A DNA stretch of 64,000 bases from Henricia sp. BOLD:AAB3569 (Eukaryota; Echinodermata; Asteroidea; Spinulosida; Echinasteridae): positions 2,542,001-2,606,000 of the forward strand of contig JBBELK010000298.1 in the NCBI GenBank assembly GCA_037783545.1, in the 5' to 3' direction. Positions 56,101-64,000 of this stretch are shown here, in pieces; position 1 is the stretch's first letter; the number at the start of each line of letters is the position of its first letter. Below the pieces are notes generated by a model. That model did no database searches. It was not told the origin of the DNA and saw nothing but the letters and a program-made list of their open reading frames with translations. Position numbers and translations under genes: made by a program.

Positions 56101-59100
56101 TTATAGTTTTGATAATATTCGAGAAAATTGTTTAACGACGTAAGTGGGGACACCAAGGCATTTTTAAATTCTTACGATTACATTTCAAGTCTTTTTGACC
56201 AAGTTCTTTCTGGAAAAGGTAGCTTCTGGTTTTACCCACCTTTAGAACCTGTACCTTATAAATTCAAATTATATTATGAGCAAAATTCTTCAATATAAAT
56301 TTCAAAATGTCACACTTGCATTTAGAAGATCGCACCAGTTTATTGAATCGTTCTCGTCATATTTTGGGTAATATTAACAGGCAAAGGTGTTGTTCGATTT
56401 ACGAGGCCATATATTGTTCATATGCTAAGGCTAACCGTTCTCTGAGGCCCGGTATGTATAAAAATTAACTCCGGAAGGGGGACACTGGGTCCCGTATTTA
56501 TGGAATGACCCATATAATTTGCGACACGCGTTGTAACGACTGATGAACCTTTCTACTGAAAGGATGATGGTCCTGAAGTATTTTCAAAATGGTTATTGTG
56601 CTCACTAGAAACACGCTCGAAAAAAATCACCAAACAAAAATTTGTATTATAAACTTTGCTACTTTTAAGGAAAACTATATGTGCCAATTCATGATGCCAT
56701 CAGTAATTTGTGACTAATTTATTGTTGAGGAAAGATTCCCATGTCCGGACATCATTAATTCTGCTTATTGTGATCATTAATTCATCTATAATGTTGAACG
56801 TGATGCTAGAAAGACTTTGGGGATTTGGTTTTAGGGCGAAATAAATTTACGTTTCGCGAGACGAAAAATAATTGTTTTGCTCATTTCTCAAAGACTATAG
56901 CACTTCAGACAAAACCATTTCAGGGGAAGATTTCTACCGTCATCGTGTTTATATCGTGTAAGCTATGTGCAAATCTGTGAATATTTCTGATTCCTCTAGA
57001 TACCAATCATGTATTCTACCTTTAAGTACTTTCCTGCCTTTTAGATGGCTCGTAAAGTGGCCTCTAAACCGCCAATGGCCAGCAAGCCTCGGGAACCGCT
57101 GTCAAAACAGGTACTCAACAATCAACAACAGCAATTTGGTTCGAACAGGAGACACCCAAGTCTTATGCCAGATGGAACAACCTCCCAGCCAGCACCCACC
57201 GTCAAACCTAGTCAGGAAGCACTTTCAAAGGTTGTGCTCGCAGGTGATCTGCCGGAAACTGAAACAAAAAGACTTGGTAGTCTGACGTCTGAAGCGGCGA
57301 ACACAATTCCTGCTGTCGTAGTGGATGAGGTCGTGGCCCGCATGCATGACGATGCCGCTGTACGTGGGGCGGTAACGAGGGAGGGCGCCCTTCCGGATGA
57401 CACCATCGAGATGTCCTTCCAGATGAGGATGCAGGAGTGGGAACTGAATGACCAAGTAAGCACTTTTTAGAGAAAAACATGCTCAAAGGATTCTATGGTG
57501 ATAGATCATTTGTTTTTTCAGCGGCACACCTCTGGAATGGTCTTCCTAACAGCATGCGTCAAATTCATTCAATCAGTAATCTCAAGTCCCAGCTTAAGAC
57601 ACATCTTTTTGTTCAGTATTACCAGACTTGATGCTCTTGATGATGCTCTTTGGTTTTAACGTTTAATCTTTTTTATCTATGTACATGTATATGTATGTTA
57701 TAGCTTTGGTTTTTGTTTTTATACTGTAAAGCGCCTAGAGGCCCTGGCATTTGGCGCTATATAAGATTGCTATTATTATTATAAAGGATATAACGACCAT
57801 GAAATGTATACTGAGAAACGAAAGAAACGCAAAGAATTTCTTCACACACACCGCTGACCATCTGGTGAGGCTTGCTTTGCCCATGGCAACAAAAGACAAT
57901 GTAATATCGAAGTACATTGTTTAAAGAAAACCCTCCCTTTGTTTCGACTAGTTACAGTGTCAACTTTATTGGAAAAGATATTTTCAAATTTGAAAAAAAA
58001 ACAAAAAAATCAGAAGAAAATGTTTCTGAAAGATAAACATGAGATGTTGAGTACAATGTGCAGATGTGAAGTATTCAAACTTTGTGAGGCTGGCTGCCAC
58101 TTGTGGCTGCTATGGGTGTAAAGCCTATCGTACATCGACCTTGCAACTGGAAGCAACTAGTGGCAACTGGGAGCAACTGATCAGTTGCTCCAAAAGGTCG
58201 ATGTACGCGCACTTGCAACTACCGGCAACTGAAAAAATCCCAGTTGCCGCGAGTTGCTCATGTTGTACTTTCTGGCAACTAGTTGTACCCAGTTGCGGTC
58301 AGTTGCGTCGATGTACGCGTACTTGCAACTAGTTGCTGCAAGTTGCTCGCGTGAATCTGATCACTTGCGCGCACATCGACAGCTACTGAAAGCAACAGTT
58401 GCGAGGTCAATGTACTCTCGGCTTTACCGAGTTGCCGTGTCGATGTGCGCGCTCTGGAAATGTGCACTGACTAGTTGCTCCCAGTTGCCGCTAGTTGCAC
58501 AACTAATCAGTTGCTGTCGATGTGCGCACTACGCACACATCGACAGCAACTGATCAGTTGAGTTGCTTCCAGTTGCAATGCCGATGTACGCTAGGCTTAA
58601 GGCTTTAGACCGCTGGTAGCTGCTATGGTCTCTAAAGGGTTAAACAGTCATCCGGAAATGTAAATTTTCTTTGCTCGATTTAAAATTGTTTAATCTCTTG
58701 TTCCCAAACCCTCACCCGTCGTACTCTGCCAGGTTGAGCAGGAAGAACTTAATGAATTTGAGTTTCTAGAGGAAGCGGCAGATGACAATGCATCCTTTGC
58801 CAGCGATGCGTCTGTTGTGGTCAAAATGATGCAGCGTGTACACCAACACAATGGGGTAGGTTAGTCAATGACAAAAAGTGTCATTTGCAGTTCAGCTTAC
58901 TTTTACATTTTCAATATATTATGATTTTTGTGTTTTTTATCGTAACAGGATTTGTGAATTAATAACATTTTATGTGCAGCGACATCGCCCCCCTCCTCCC
59001 CCCCCCGTACTAGCACCCTGCACTCCCTCCCCCCCCCCCCGAACACTCCCCCTCCCCCTGCACTCCCCCTCCCCCTGCACTCTCCCCCCTCCCCCGCACT

Positions 59101-62100
59101 CCACCTTCCCCTTGCACTCCCCTTTCCCTTGCACTCCCCCCATGCACTTCCCGCCTGCACCCCCACCCCAAATGAGACTTTGGATTTGCACAACTGTATG
59201 TGTAAGCTGCTTTGCGTGCTCCCCCCCCCCCCCCCCCCCCCACCCCCCACACCCCCCTGTGACATGCTCTGCCCCCCCCATCCCCCTCCCCCTCTTTTTT
59301 AAGTCTGGCAACACCGCTGGTGATGTGCTTATTTATAGCACTAGAAGTGTGCGAAAGTACATGATGGGACTGAATTGGGTCATATACAGCAGAAATGTTT
59401 GTAAATAGTTATTTAATGCCTTATTGAAATTGGATGCTTTCTCCCAATTTCAATTTGCATGACCAAATTCATTCCTCCCCCTGCCCCCTGCCCCTGCCCC
59501 CTCCCCCTTCCCCCTCCCCCTCCCCCTGCCCCCTCCCCCAGTCTGTTGTGGCCATTTTCATCCAAACATTAAAGCATACATTTGAGTCATTAAATTTACA
59601 GTTAACCCGTTCGCAGCGGCGAACCATTTTCCAATTCCCCCTAGAGTGGGAGACTGCACTTGCAGTTTTTGCTTATACAGTACATGTACATGTCTCGGAG
59701 GTTGGAGACTTGTAGTTGATAACCATTTGATATTTCAAATCGTAAATCAATTTTATTTCCCAAGTCCAGTCACAATTCATTTTCTCAAGAGTCAAGTCAC
59801 AGGTCAAAAACTAAAAACTGACTTGAGCCCAAGCCAGCAAGTTGAGAGACCAGCTTCTGCCCTGGTAGTACTGACCCATTGGTTAATTCTGTATAACCGT
59901 CCCAAGATACTGACACTTAAAACTGCATATGCAGTTCCCCGTCGTCGCGAAGGGGTTAACTATTTGATGTAATTTATCAACTTTCAGAGACAAGGAGGCC
60001 CGACAAATAAGCTTCAAGTACCTTCCAAGTCCACGATGACTCAAAAATTTGGACAACTCCGACCAATTCCATCACCTGAAATAAAAATAATGTCACTCAA
60101 CCTGCCGAGACGCTTCATCGGTCGCACTGACAAAATCCTGGAAGCGAGTCAAGAAGACAGTTTTGAATTCAGAGACCAAACTCTGACTGGGGACAATGAA
60201 GATGATTATGGTCTTGATGTGGAGGGGCATGGAAGGGGTTTAAGAGAGGGTGAGACGGAGGGACGTCGGGCTGGGAGTGTGACCGAAGAAGACTCGGATG
60301 AAATGCTGGGGGAAGGCAGAGATGGTTTCTTAAAGGCTTCACGTAGAAGCGTAGAGCACAGAGGTAAGGCTGGCGAGAGATTTGAAGTTTTAATGCATGA
60401 GGCCAAAAAGAGGCTTCATTATAAAAGACATCTCCCTTATGTACAAATGTGTTCAAATTTCCAATATACGCTCGTAACCGGACAGACGCTTGTGTTACAT
60501 TTTAGGCCGTCCCGGTTACTAGCGTATATTGGAAATTTGTACACAGGGCTTTTAGAAAGGCATGTTGTCACACTATTTGTAACCCTTTTTGGGCCTAAGT
60601 TATCTATTCAGAACAACTGAAACTTATTTCTTTTATTTTAAGACAAGACAAAGGTATTTCCTTGAAAATATGGTCCGTGTTGCCAAAATGCCCCCTTTAC
60701 TGTGGAAGGACTCGTATGTTGTGCCCTTATTCCAGAAATCCACCAAAACGTTTATCTCTCAAGTGATATATTGGACATGTGTAATACATGTGTAATACAT
60801 GTGTAATACATGTGTACAGGCATGAGAATTCCCCGCCGTTCCGCGGTTTCCCGCTTTTTGGAGGCCAAAATATGTCCTCTCCGAGTTCAATGTGAATCTG
60901 GTTTAAAATTTGGGGGGTAGAGGTGGTCTAGGGTGATTTTTTTTTAGGGAAATTGTGAAAATATAATACCTGAAATGCCCCGAGATCGGCACTTTTAAAG
61001 TCGGCTTCATAGCTTTGTTTTTAGACGCTCCCAGCTGTTTTATAAACCCGTTTGTCCGATCTTATTTACACGACGTACGCAGAGGGAAATTTATAAAACT
61101 CGGAGGTGGTCGGAGGTAGATTGTTTTTGCTAACGTGTAGTTGGTGCGTTAACGGTGGCCCGGAGCTACGCGGTATTAAAATAACAAGCCGGAAGTAGGT
61201 TGTAGCATGTACTACACGGTCACAACAAATTCTACCTACGGGTTACCTCCAACCTCCGGGTTTCAACGACACCCTCCGCAGAGTGATGAAGTGCTGCTAC
61301 AGAGATGAAGTTTACTAAACGAATCAACGATCGCGTTAGGTATCAAGTATTCCATGACGTCATAAAAGTTGTCCAATCAACGATCCCCTATAATGAGGGT
61401 TAGGAAATGCTGTTGTTGAATGAGTAGATTGGTTCCCGATCCCATCGCTTATTGCGAACATATAAGGATCGGTAAAGGGCAGCCATGACGGGCAGAATTC
61501 TGCCCGGTCACGTGGTTATTATTATAATTTTTTTTTAGTAAGTGCGCATATTTTGCATTGACATTTGTAACCCGGCCGTGCATGTCGAAATCAAGATGAA
61601 GCGCCCTTTACCTGTCCCTATATTCTCCTATGTGGATGGGAACCAGTCTATTGATTGAGCGGCCATCGTGTTAACGCTTTGGCCTTTGTGTACGTGAAAG
61701 AAAAAAAGTTATAGTAAAATTATGGTCTTGATGTGGAGGGGCATGGAAGGGGTTTAAGAGAGGGTGAGACGGAGGGACGTCGGGCTGGGAGTGTGACCGA
61801 AGAAGACTCGGATGAAATGCTGGGGGAAGGCAGAGATGGTTTCTTAAAGGCTTCACGTAGAAGCGTAGAGCACAGAGGTAAGGCTGGCGAGAGATTTGAA
61901 GTTTTAATGCATGAGGCCAAAAAGAGGCTTCATTATAAAAGACATCTCCCTTATGTACAAATGTGTTCAAATTTCCAATATACGCTCGTAACCGGACAGA
62001 CGCTTGTGTTACATTTTAGGCCGTCCCGGTTACTAGCGTATATTGGAAATTTGTACACAGGGCTTTTAGAAAGGCATGTTGTCACACTATTTGTAACCCT

Positions 62101-64000
62101 TTTTGGGCCTAAGTTATCTCTTCAGAACAACTGAAACTTATTTCTTTTATTTTAAGACAAGACAAAGGTATTTCCTTGAAAATATGGTCCGTGTTGCCAA
62201 AATGCCCCCTTTACTGTGGAAGGACTCGTATGTTGTGCCCTTATTCCAGAAATCCACCAAAACGTTTATCTCTCAAGTGATATATTGGACATGTGTAATA
62301 CATGTGTAATACATGTGTAATACATGTGTACAGGCATGAGAATTCCCCGCCGTTCCGCGGTTTCCCGCTTTTTGGAGGCCAAAATATGTCCTCTCCGAGT
62401 TCAATGTGAATCCGGTTTAAAATTTGGGGGGTAGAGGTGGTCTAGGGTTATTTTTTTTTAGGGAAATTGTGAAAATATAATACCTGAAATGCCCCGAGAT
62501 CGGCACTTTTAAAGTCGGCTTCATAGCTTTGTTTTTAGACGCTCCCAGCTGTTTTATAAACCCGTTTGTCCGATCTTATTTACACGACGTACGCAGAGGG
62601 AAATTTATAAAACTCGGAGGTGGTCGGAGGTAGATTGTTTTTGCTAACGTGTAGTTGGTGCGTTAACGGTGGCCCGGAGCTACGCGGTATTAAAATAACA
62701 AGCCGGAAGTAGGTTGTAGCATGTACTACACGGTCACAACAAATTCTACCTACGGGTTACCTCCAACCTCCGGGTTTCAACGACACCCTCCGCAGAGTGA
62801 TGAAGTGCTGCTACAGAGATGAAGTTTACTAAACGAATCAACGATCGCGTTAGGTATCAAGTATTCCATGACGTCATAAAAGTTGTCCAATCAACGATCC
62901 CCTATAATGAGGGTTAGGAAATGCTGTTGTTGAATGAGTAGATTGGTTCCCGATCCCATCGCTTATTGCGAACATATAAGGATCGGTAAAGGGCAGCCAT
63001 GACGGGCAGAATTCTGCCCGGTCACGTGGTTATTATTATAATTTTTTTTTAGTAAGTGCGCATATTTTGCATTGACATTTGTAACCCGGCCGTGCATGTC
63101 GAAATCAAGATGAAGCGCCCTTTACCTGTCCCTATATTCTCCTATGTGGATGGGAACCAGTCTATTGATTGAGCGGCCATCGTGTTAACGCTTTGGCCTT
63201 TGTGTACGTGAAAGAAAAAAAGTTATAGTAAAATTATCGTGAAATATCGGAGGCATCCGACTTCAAAATGCCGCGAATTTTTGATAGAAATGAAGAACAT
63301 TTCGTACAGGAGTCAGATAAAGGTGTCAAAGAAAAATGGAAGTGGTCTTGGTTAGAAGATGTGGAAATTAAACTGCCTGGTATTGCCGATAAAGTAAAGT
63401 GCAATCTCGGCGAGTTCGCCAGAAAGGTAGATATACCAGGGAAGTCGCTTTGCAATAAACTGATCAACTATGGAAATTTTAGTACTTGAGTCTGAGGTGA
63501 ATCAAAATTATGTTATTTTTTATTGTTTAACATGGAAATCCACATCTCAAAATTCTGAAAATTTTCTCAAGAAATAACCCAAGAACTTAAAATATGTATC
63601 AATTGGTAACTTGTTATTATAGAGTGATACATTTAGATTCTCAAGTGTCAATTGTGTTTATTTCTGCTGTTTAATAGGGCCTATATTAACATTCAGATCT
63701 AAAAATTACATTGAAAATTGCTTGAAAATGCTACTTTTCAGTACCTAAATTGTCAAAATTTTCTAAAGGGGGCGCTGACCCCTTCCACCCCCGCCAGGGG
63801 CCCCCTGAAACCCCCGGCATGCCTCGCCTTCGGCTTGGGCCAAGCCTACGGCTTGATTGGGTCATTAATAGTGAATCGCTATTTTCCAGTTTTTTTTTCC
63901 TAACACAACCCATTCTCATGCCTGATGTGTAATACATGTGTAATCTTTCCCCAGAGGAGAATTCATTTGAGGAGGATGCTTCCAAGCATGAACAGAACCT
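49853..64000 (+). CDS. CENPJ: CENPJ/CPAP (SAS-4) centriole assembly protein, 5' part, 10 exons
   Basis: CPAP binds tubulin and sets centriole length while building nine-fold microtubules. Exons are 49853-50105, 51877-52077, 52206-52411, 53000-53227, 54183-54308, 55560-55919, 57045-57455, 58733-58855, 59988-60363 and 63955 to beyond 64000. All junctions keep frame, giving about 776 residues here. Diagnostic segments: 'WVNRAGVVLDP' near the N-terminus, a Gln-rich coiled coil, 'DRPIQSALGTKAKTFEELLE' and 'RPFLRKGSGTARF' (the two parts of the PN2-3 tubulin-binding region), and 'ELNEFEFLEEAADDNASFAS'. The main coiled coil and the C-terminal G-box/TCP domain lie to the right. An in-frame TAA 12 bases upstream fixes the start. 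Confidence 0.93.
50174..50636. mobile_element. TTAA-flanked MITE, copy D, left TIR deleted
   Basis: It begins TAAAGATAG and jumps to GAAGATATGCATGATTAAAA, so the left end is internally deleted. The right end ATGTATACTGCCTTTAA is intact. It lies 70 bp after CENPJ exon 1. Confidence 0.82.
51060..51830. repeat. Two copies of the 16475-type dispersed repeat
   Basis: 51068-51335 has AACTGCCTTGTAGAAATTTT and CATTGCTATCAACAG. 51345-51825 has the left part, an inserted GTGTGGCTCGC-rich segment (51500-51690), and the right part GTTTCCCTGTCAACTC. Confidence 0.6.
51877..52077 (+). CDS. CENPJ: CENPJ exon 2: Gln-rich coiled coil
   Basis: The acceptor is acttctgcag and the donor GGGGAG|gtgcgt. It encodes a long amphipathic Gln/Leu helix containing 'RFQQLKQWQQQQQEKLLRQQ', comparable with the EQLK..QQ.EQLKRQQ segment of human CPAP. 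CAG/CAA codons are interrupted, so it is not a pure triplet repeat. Confidence 0.9.
52206..52411 (+). CDS. CENPJ: CENPJ exon 3: Pro/Ser-rich linker
   Basis: The acceptor is tggtcccag and the donor GAGCTG|gtaggt, leaving in phase 0. It encodes a Pro/Ser-rich disordered segment including 'SPPRAKPVSHPPRSPSTSP'. It is assigned by phase continuity with exon 2. Confidence 0.85.
52743..52880. mobile_element. Foldback AAAGGCAGAAGCTCGTCAAT
   Basis: AAAGGCAGA.GCTCGTCAATG and TGAGGCCAAATT.GTGCCA are inverted around an AAAGGCATGG centre. It lies in CENPJ intron 3, and the arms are about 60 bp. Confidence 0.87.
53000..53227 (+). CDS. CENPJ: CENPJ exon 4: acidic linker
   Basis: It is 76 codons, phase 0 to 0, from gtcttccag to CTGAAG|gtaatg. 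The composition is acidic and it ends 'DNSLDESLQDFVSLNLK'. No domain is seen. It sits directly before the PN2-3 exons. Confidence 0.84.
53561..53954. mobile_element. TIR element TGCCCAAGTAGATCCTTGT
   Basis: TATATAA.GCCCAAGTAGATCC is inverted as GGATCTACTTGGGCGTTATATAA. It lies in CENPJ intron 4 and has no coding capacity. Confidence 0.82.
54183..54308 (+). CDS. CENPJ: CENPJ exon 5: PN2-3 helix segment
   Basis: It is a 42-codon exon after ttaatatag, with donor GAGAAG|gtaagc. It encodes 'RPIQSALGTKAKTFEELLEQ', the equivalent of the human [21 protein letters not shown] motif in the tubulin-binding region. This is the strongest single identifier of the gene. Confidence 0.93.
54400..54645. repeat. 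Dispersed repeat shared with the RIMBP intron
   Basis: ACGCCCGAGTCATTTTGATG, 'GGTCATGTTATGCCGAAA' and 'TTCCAGAAATTGTA' occur in the same order as at 10660-10785. 54650-55390 shows a fragment like 440-520 and otherwise nothing. Confidence 0.75.
55393..55546. mobile_element. Small TIR element ending 14 bp before CENPJ exon 6
   Basis: The right end TATTCGATACGGTCTATT is identical to that of 11446-11586. The left end AATAGACCATAACAAAT has diverged. 'TTGAGGACATGCATGGTTG' is the inner shared block. Confidence 0.75.
55560..55919 (+). CDS. CENPJ: CENPJ exon 6: PN2-3 KRGEGLARF-type motif and basic region
   Basis: The acceptor is tttttgcag and the donor CCACAG|gtacct. 120 codons. 'RRPFLRKGSGTARFGV' corresponds to PFLKRGEGLARF, which contacts tubulin. 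The remaining ~90 residues are Lys/Arg-rich, as expected for the microtubule-binding part. A MITE ends about 14 bp before the exon. Confidence 0.93.
55938..56512. mobile_element. GGGGTCCAAA-related TIR element, copy 4
   Basis: TGGGTCATTCCATAAATA is inverted exactly at 56495-56512. GGGGCCAAAGTGTGACAT and GGGGACACCAAGG resemble copies 1-3. 56513-56832 shows nothing further. Confidence 0.75.
56833..57025. mobile_element. Right-half fragment of the TTAA MITE (F) next to exon 7
   Basis: 'CTCATTTCTCAAAGACTATAG', CATTTCAGGGGAAG and ATACCAATCATGTATTCTAC end in TTTAA. Only 19 bp (with the polypyrimidine tract) separate it from exon 7. Confidence 0.78.
57045..57455 (+). CDS. CENPJ: CENPJ exon 7
   Basis: It is 137 codons in phase 0, from ctgccttttag to GACCAA|gtaagc. 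It starts 'MARKVASKPP' and ends 'MSFQMRMQEWELNDQ', which aligns with the LETWEREKE helix of vertebrate CPAP. The TTAA-type MITE at 56833-57025 ends 20 bp upstream. An internal AAACAG|gtactc could be an alternative donor. Confidence 0.9.
57510..57785 (+). mobile_element. LINE 3' fragment with the end of a reverse-transcriptase ORF
   Basis: In one frame it reads AHLWNGLPNSMRQ, then ISNLKSQLKTHLF and a stop. This WN.LP...R......FKS.LKTHLF end is typical of LINE ORF2 in animals. The 3' UTR ends GGCGCTATATAAGATTGC(TATTATTATTAT). The family is also at 32481 (minus). Confidence 0.82.
58119..58602. mobile_element. MITE rich in GCAACT/AGTTGC, AAGCCTA ends
   Basis: AAGCCTATCGTACATCGACC is inverted as GCCGATGTACGCTAGGCTT, with CTTGCAACTGGAAGCAACT continuing. 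More than 20 GCAACT or AGTTGC hexamers in both orientations fill the interior, with CGATGTACGCG repeats. Confidence 0.82.
58733..58855 (+). CDS. CENPJ: CENPJ exon 8: EFLFLEQAAD-type motif
   Basis: It is 41 codons, phase 0, with acceptor tctgccag and donor AATGGG|gtaggt. It encodes 'ELNEFEFLEEAADDNASFAS', matching ELDEFLFLEQAADEISFSS of human CPAP. The order of conserved blocks is the same as in vertebrates. Confidence 0.93.
59000..59545. repeat. C-rich low-complexity region
   Basis: CCCCTCCCCCTGCACTCC units (59000-59160), a poly-C run (59221-59260) and CCCTCCCCCTGCCC units (59475-59540) in CENPJ intron 8. Apparent frames here are composition artefacts. Confidence 0.9.
59988..60363 (+). CDS. 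CENPJ: CENPJ exon 9
   Basis: The acceptor is caactttcag and the donor CACAGAG|gtaagg, phase 1. It encodes a mixed-charge segment with 'SLNLPRRFIGRTDKILEASQ' and an acidic end. Bases 60205-60363 and the donor are copied again at 61719-61877 by a tandem duplication. The copy has no good acceptor and is best read as an exon fragment. Confidence 0.87.
60441..60548. repeat. Foldback AAATTTCCAATATACGCT
   Basis: ACAAATG.GTTCAAATTTCCAA-side and ATATTGGAAATTTGTACACA are inverted around a TTACATTTTAGG centre, with GTAACCGG/CCGGTTAC in the arms. It is also present in the second duplicate at 61955-62062. Confidence 0.8.
61719..61877 (+). pseudogene. Duplicated 3' fragment of CENPJ exon 9
   Basis: It repeats the last 159 bp of exon 9 and the gtaagg donor, without base changes that I see. 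The upstream sequence is TE-derived and offers only a weak ttatag as acceptor, which would put TAA first. It is part of the 1514-bp duplication. Confidence 0.87.
62331..63924 (+). mobile_element. hAT-like DNA transposon remnant in CENPJ intron 9
   Basis: The left end CAGGCATGAGAATTCC (62331; also at 60817 in the first duplicate copy) is inverted at the right end CATTCTCATGCCTG (63924). ATGTGTA flanks both ends, close to the 8-bp hAT target duplication. A short reading frame lies inside at 63268-63489. No transposase core is present, so it is non-autonomous or internally deleted. Confidence 0.6.
63268..63489 (+). pseudogene. Transposon-encoded N-terminal fragment (BED-like region)
   Basis: The frame encodes 73 residues starting 'MPRIFDRNEEHF', with 'KWKWSWLED' and 'GEFARKVDIPGKSLCNKLIN'. 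This resembles the degenerate zinc-finger start of hAT-type or domesticated-transposase proteins in marine invertebrates. The finger lacks its second CxxC cysteine and the frame stops early. The family call is from memory of the motif style and is tentative. Confidence 0.45.
63955..64000 (+). CDS. CENPJ: CENPJ exon 10, cut by the window end
   Basis: The acceptor is cttttccccag-like (tctttccccag). Two bases plus the phase 1 donor of exon 9 give Glu, then 'ENSFEEDASKHEQN'. The frame stays open to base 64000. The hAT-like element ends 30 bp upstream. Confidence 0.8.

Larger units (their letters stand above)
60205..63237. repeat. 1514-bp near-identical tandem duplication
   Basis: Copies are 60205-61718 and 61719-63232, with a shared 5-base ATTAT at the junctions. 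Three anchor sequences give the same 1514-bp offset. I see three substitutions: CTATTC/CTCTTC at 60605ff, AATCTGG/AATCCGG near 60897, GGGTGA/GGGTTA near 60930. That is about 99.8% identity. Confidence 0.95.

Noticed and set aside
58878-59408. Proline-rich frame
   Set aside because: C-rich low-complexity intron sequence; no splice or homology support.
61733-62134. Second CENPJ-like exon 9
   Set aside because: It is the tandem duplicate without an acceptor. Reading past the donor runs into foldback sequence.

Overview
This is eukaryotic nuclear DNA. Three multi-exon genes lie on the + strand, with GT-AG introns crowded with short inverted-repeat transposons and tRNA-derived SINEs. The protein sequences and the repeat style point to an invertebrate deuterostome, most likely an echinoderm. 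That placement is inference, because no ribosomal or mitochondrial marker is present.

Layout. (1) 840-19797 holds the 3' part of a RIM-binding protein gene. Eleven exons encode FN3 sequence, an acidic linker, SH3-II, SH3-III and a basic C-terminal tail. Its 3' flank (19.8-21.2 kb) carries a diverged array of units about 180 bp long. (2) 21.2-30.2 kb is intergenic and full of MITE-like elements. (3) 30.7-42.2 kb holds a type I membrane receptor that I do not recognise as a named gene. A probable signal-peptide exon with a 12-bp Pro/Thr minisatellite is followed, after an unresolved gap, by four exons whose phases join. They encode a small Cys-rich module, a TTQAPS mucin stalk, one transmembrane helix and a tail of about 370 residues. 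The tail holds one ITAM-type pair of tyrosine motifs, then five 49-residue repeats that each carry an ITIM-type SPYxHL and an acidic YxHI motif. This is the most interesting object in the window. (4) 42.2-49.8 kb is intergenic, with large foldbacks including a ~700-bp hairpin and an ACGTACGT palindrome array. (5) 49853 to the window end is the 5' part of CENPJ/CPAP (SAS-4). Its ten visible exons run through the tubulin-binding PN2-3 region and continue past the window.

The three genes have no evident functional link: presynaptic scaffold, putative immune-type or phagocytic receptor, centriole assembly. Exon phases were checked by hand and join without frameshift within the RIMBP gene, within the last four receptor exons, and within CENPJ. 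A 1514-bp near-identical tandem duplication inside CENPJ copies the end of exon 9, its splice donor and the left part of a hAT-like element.
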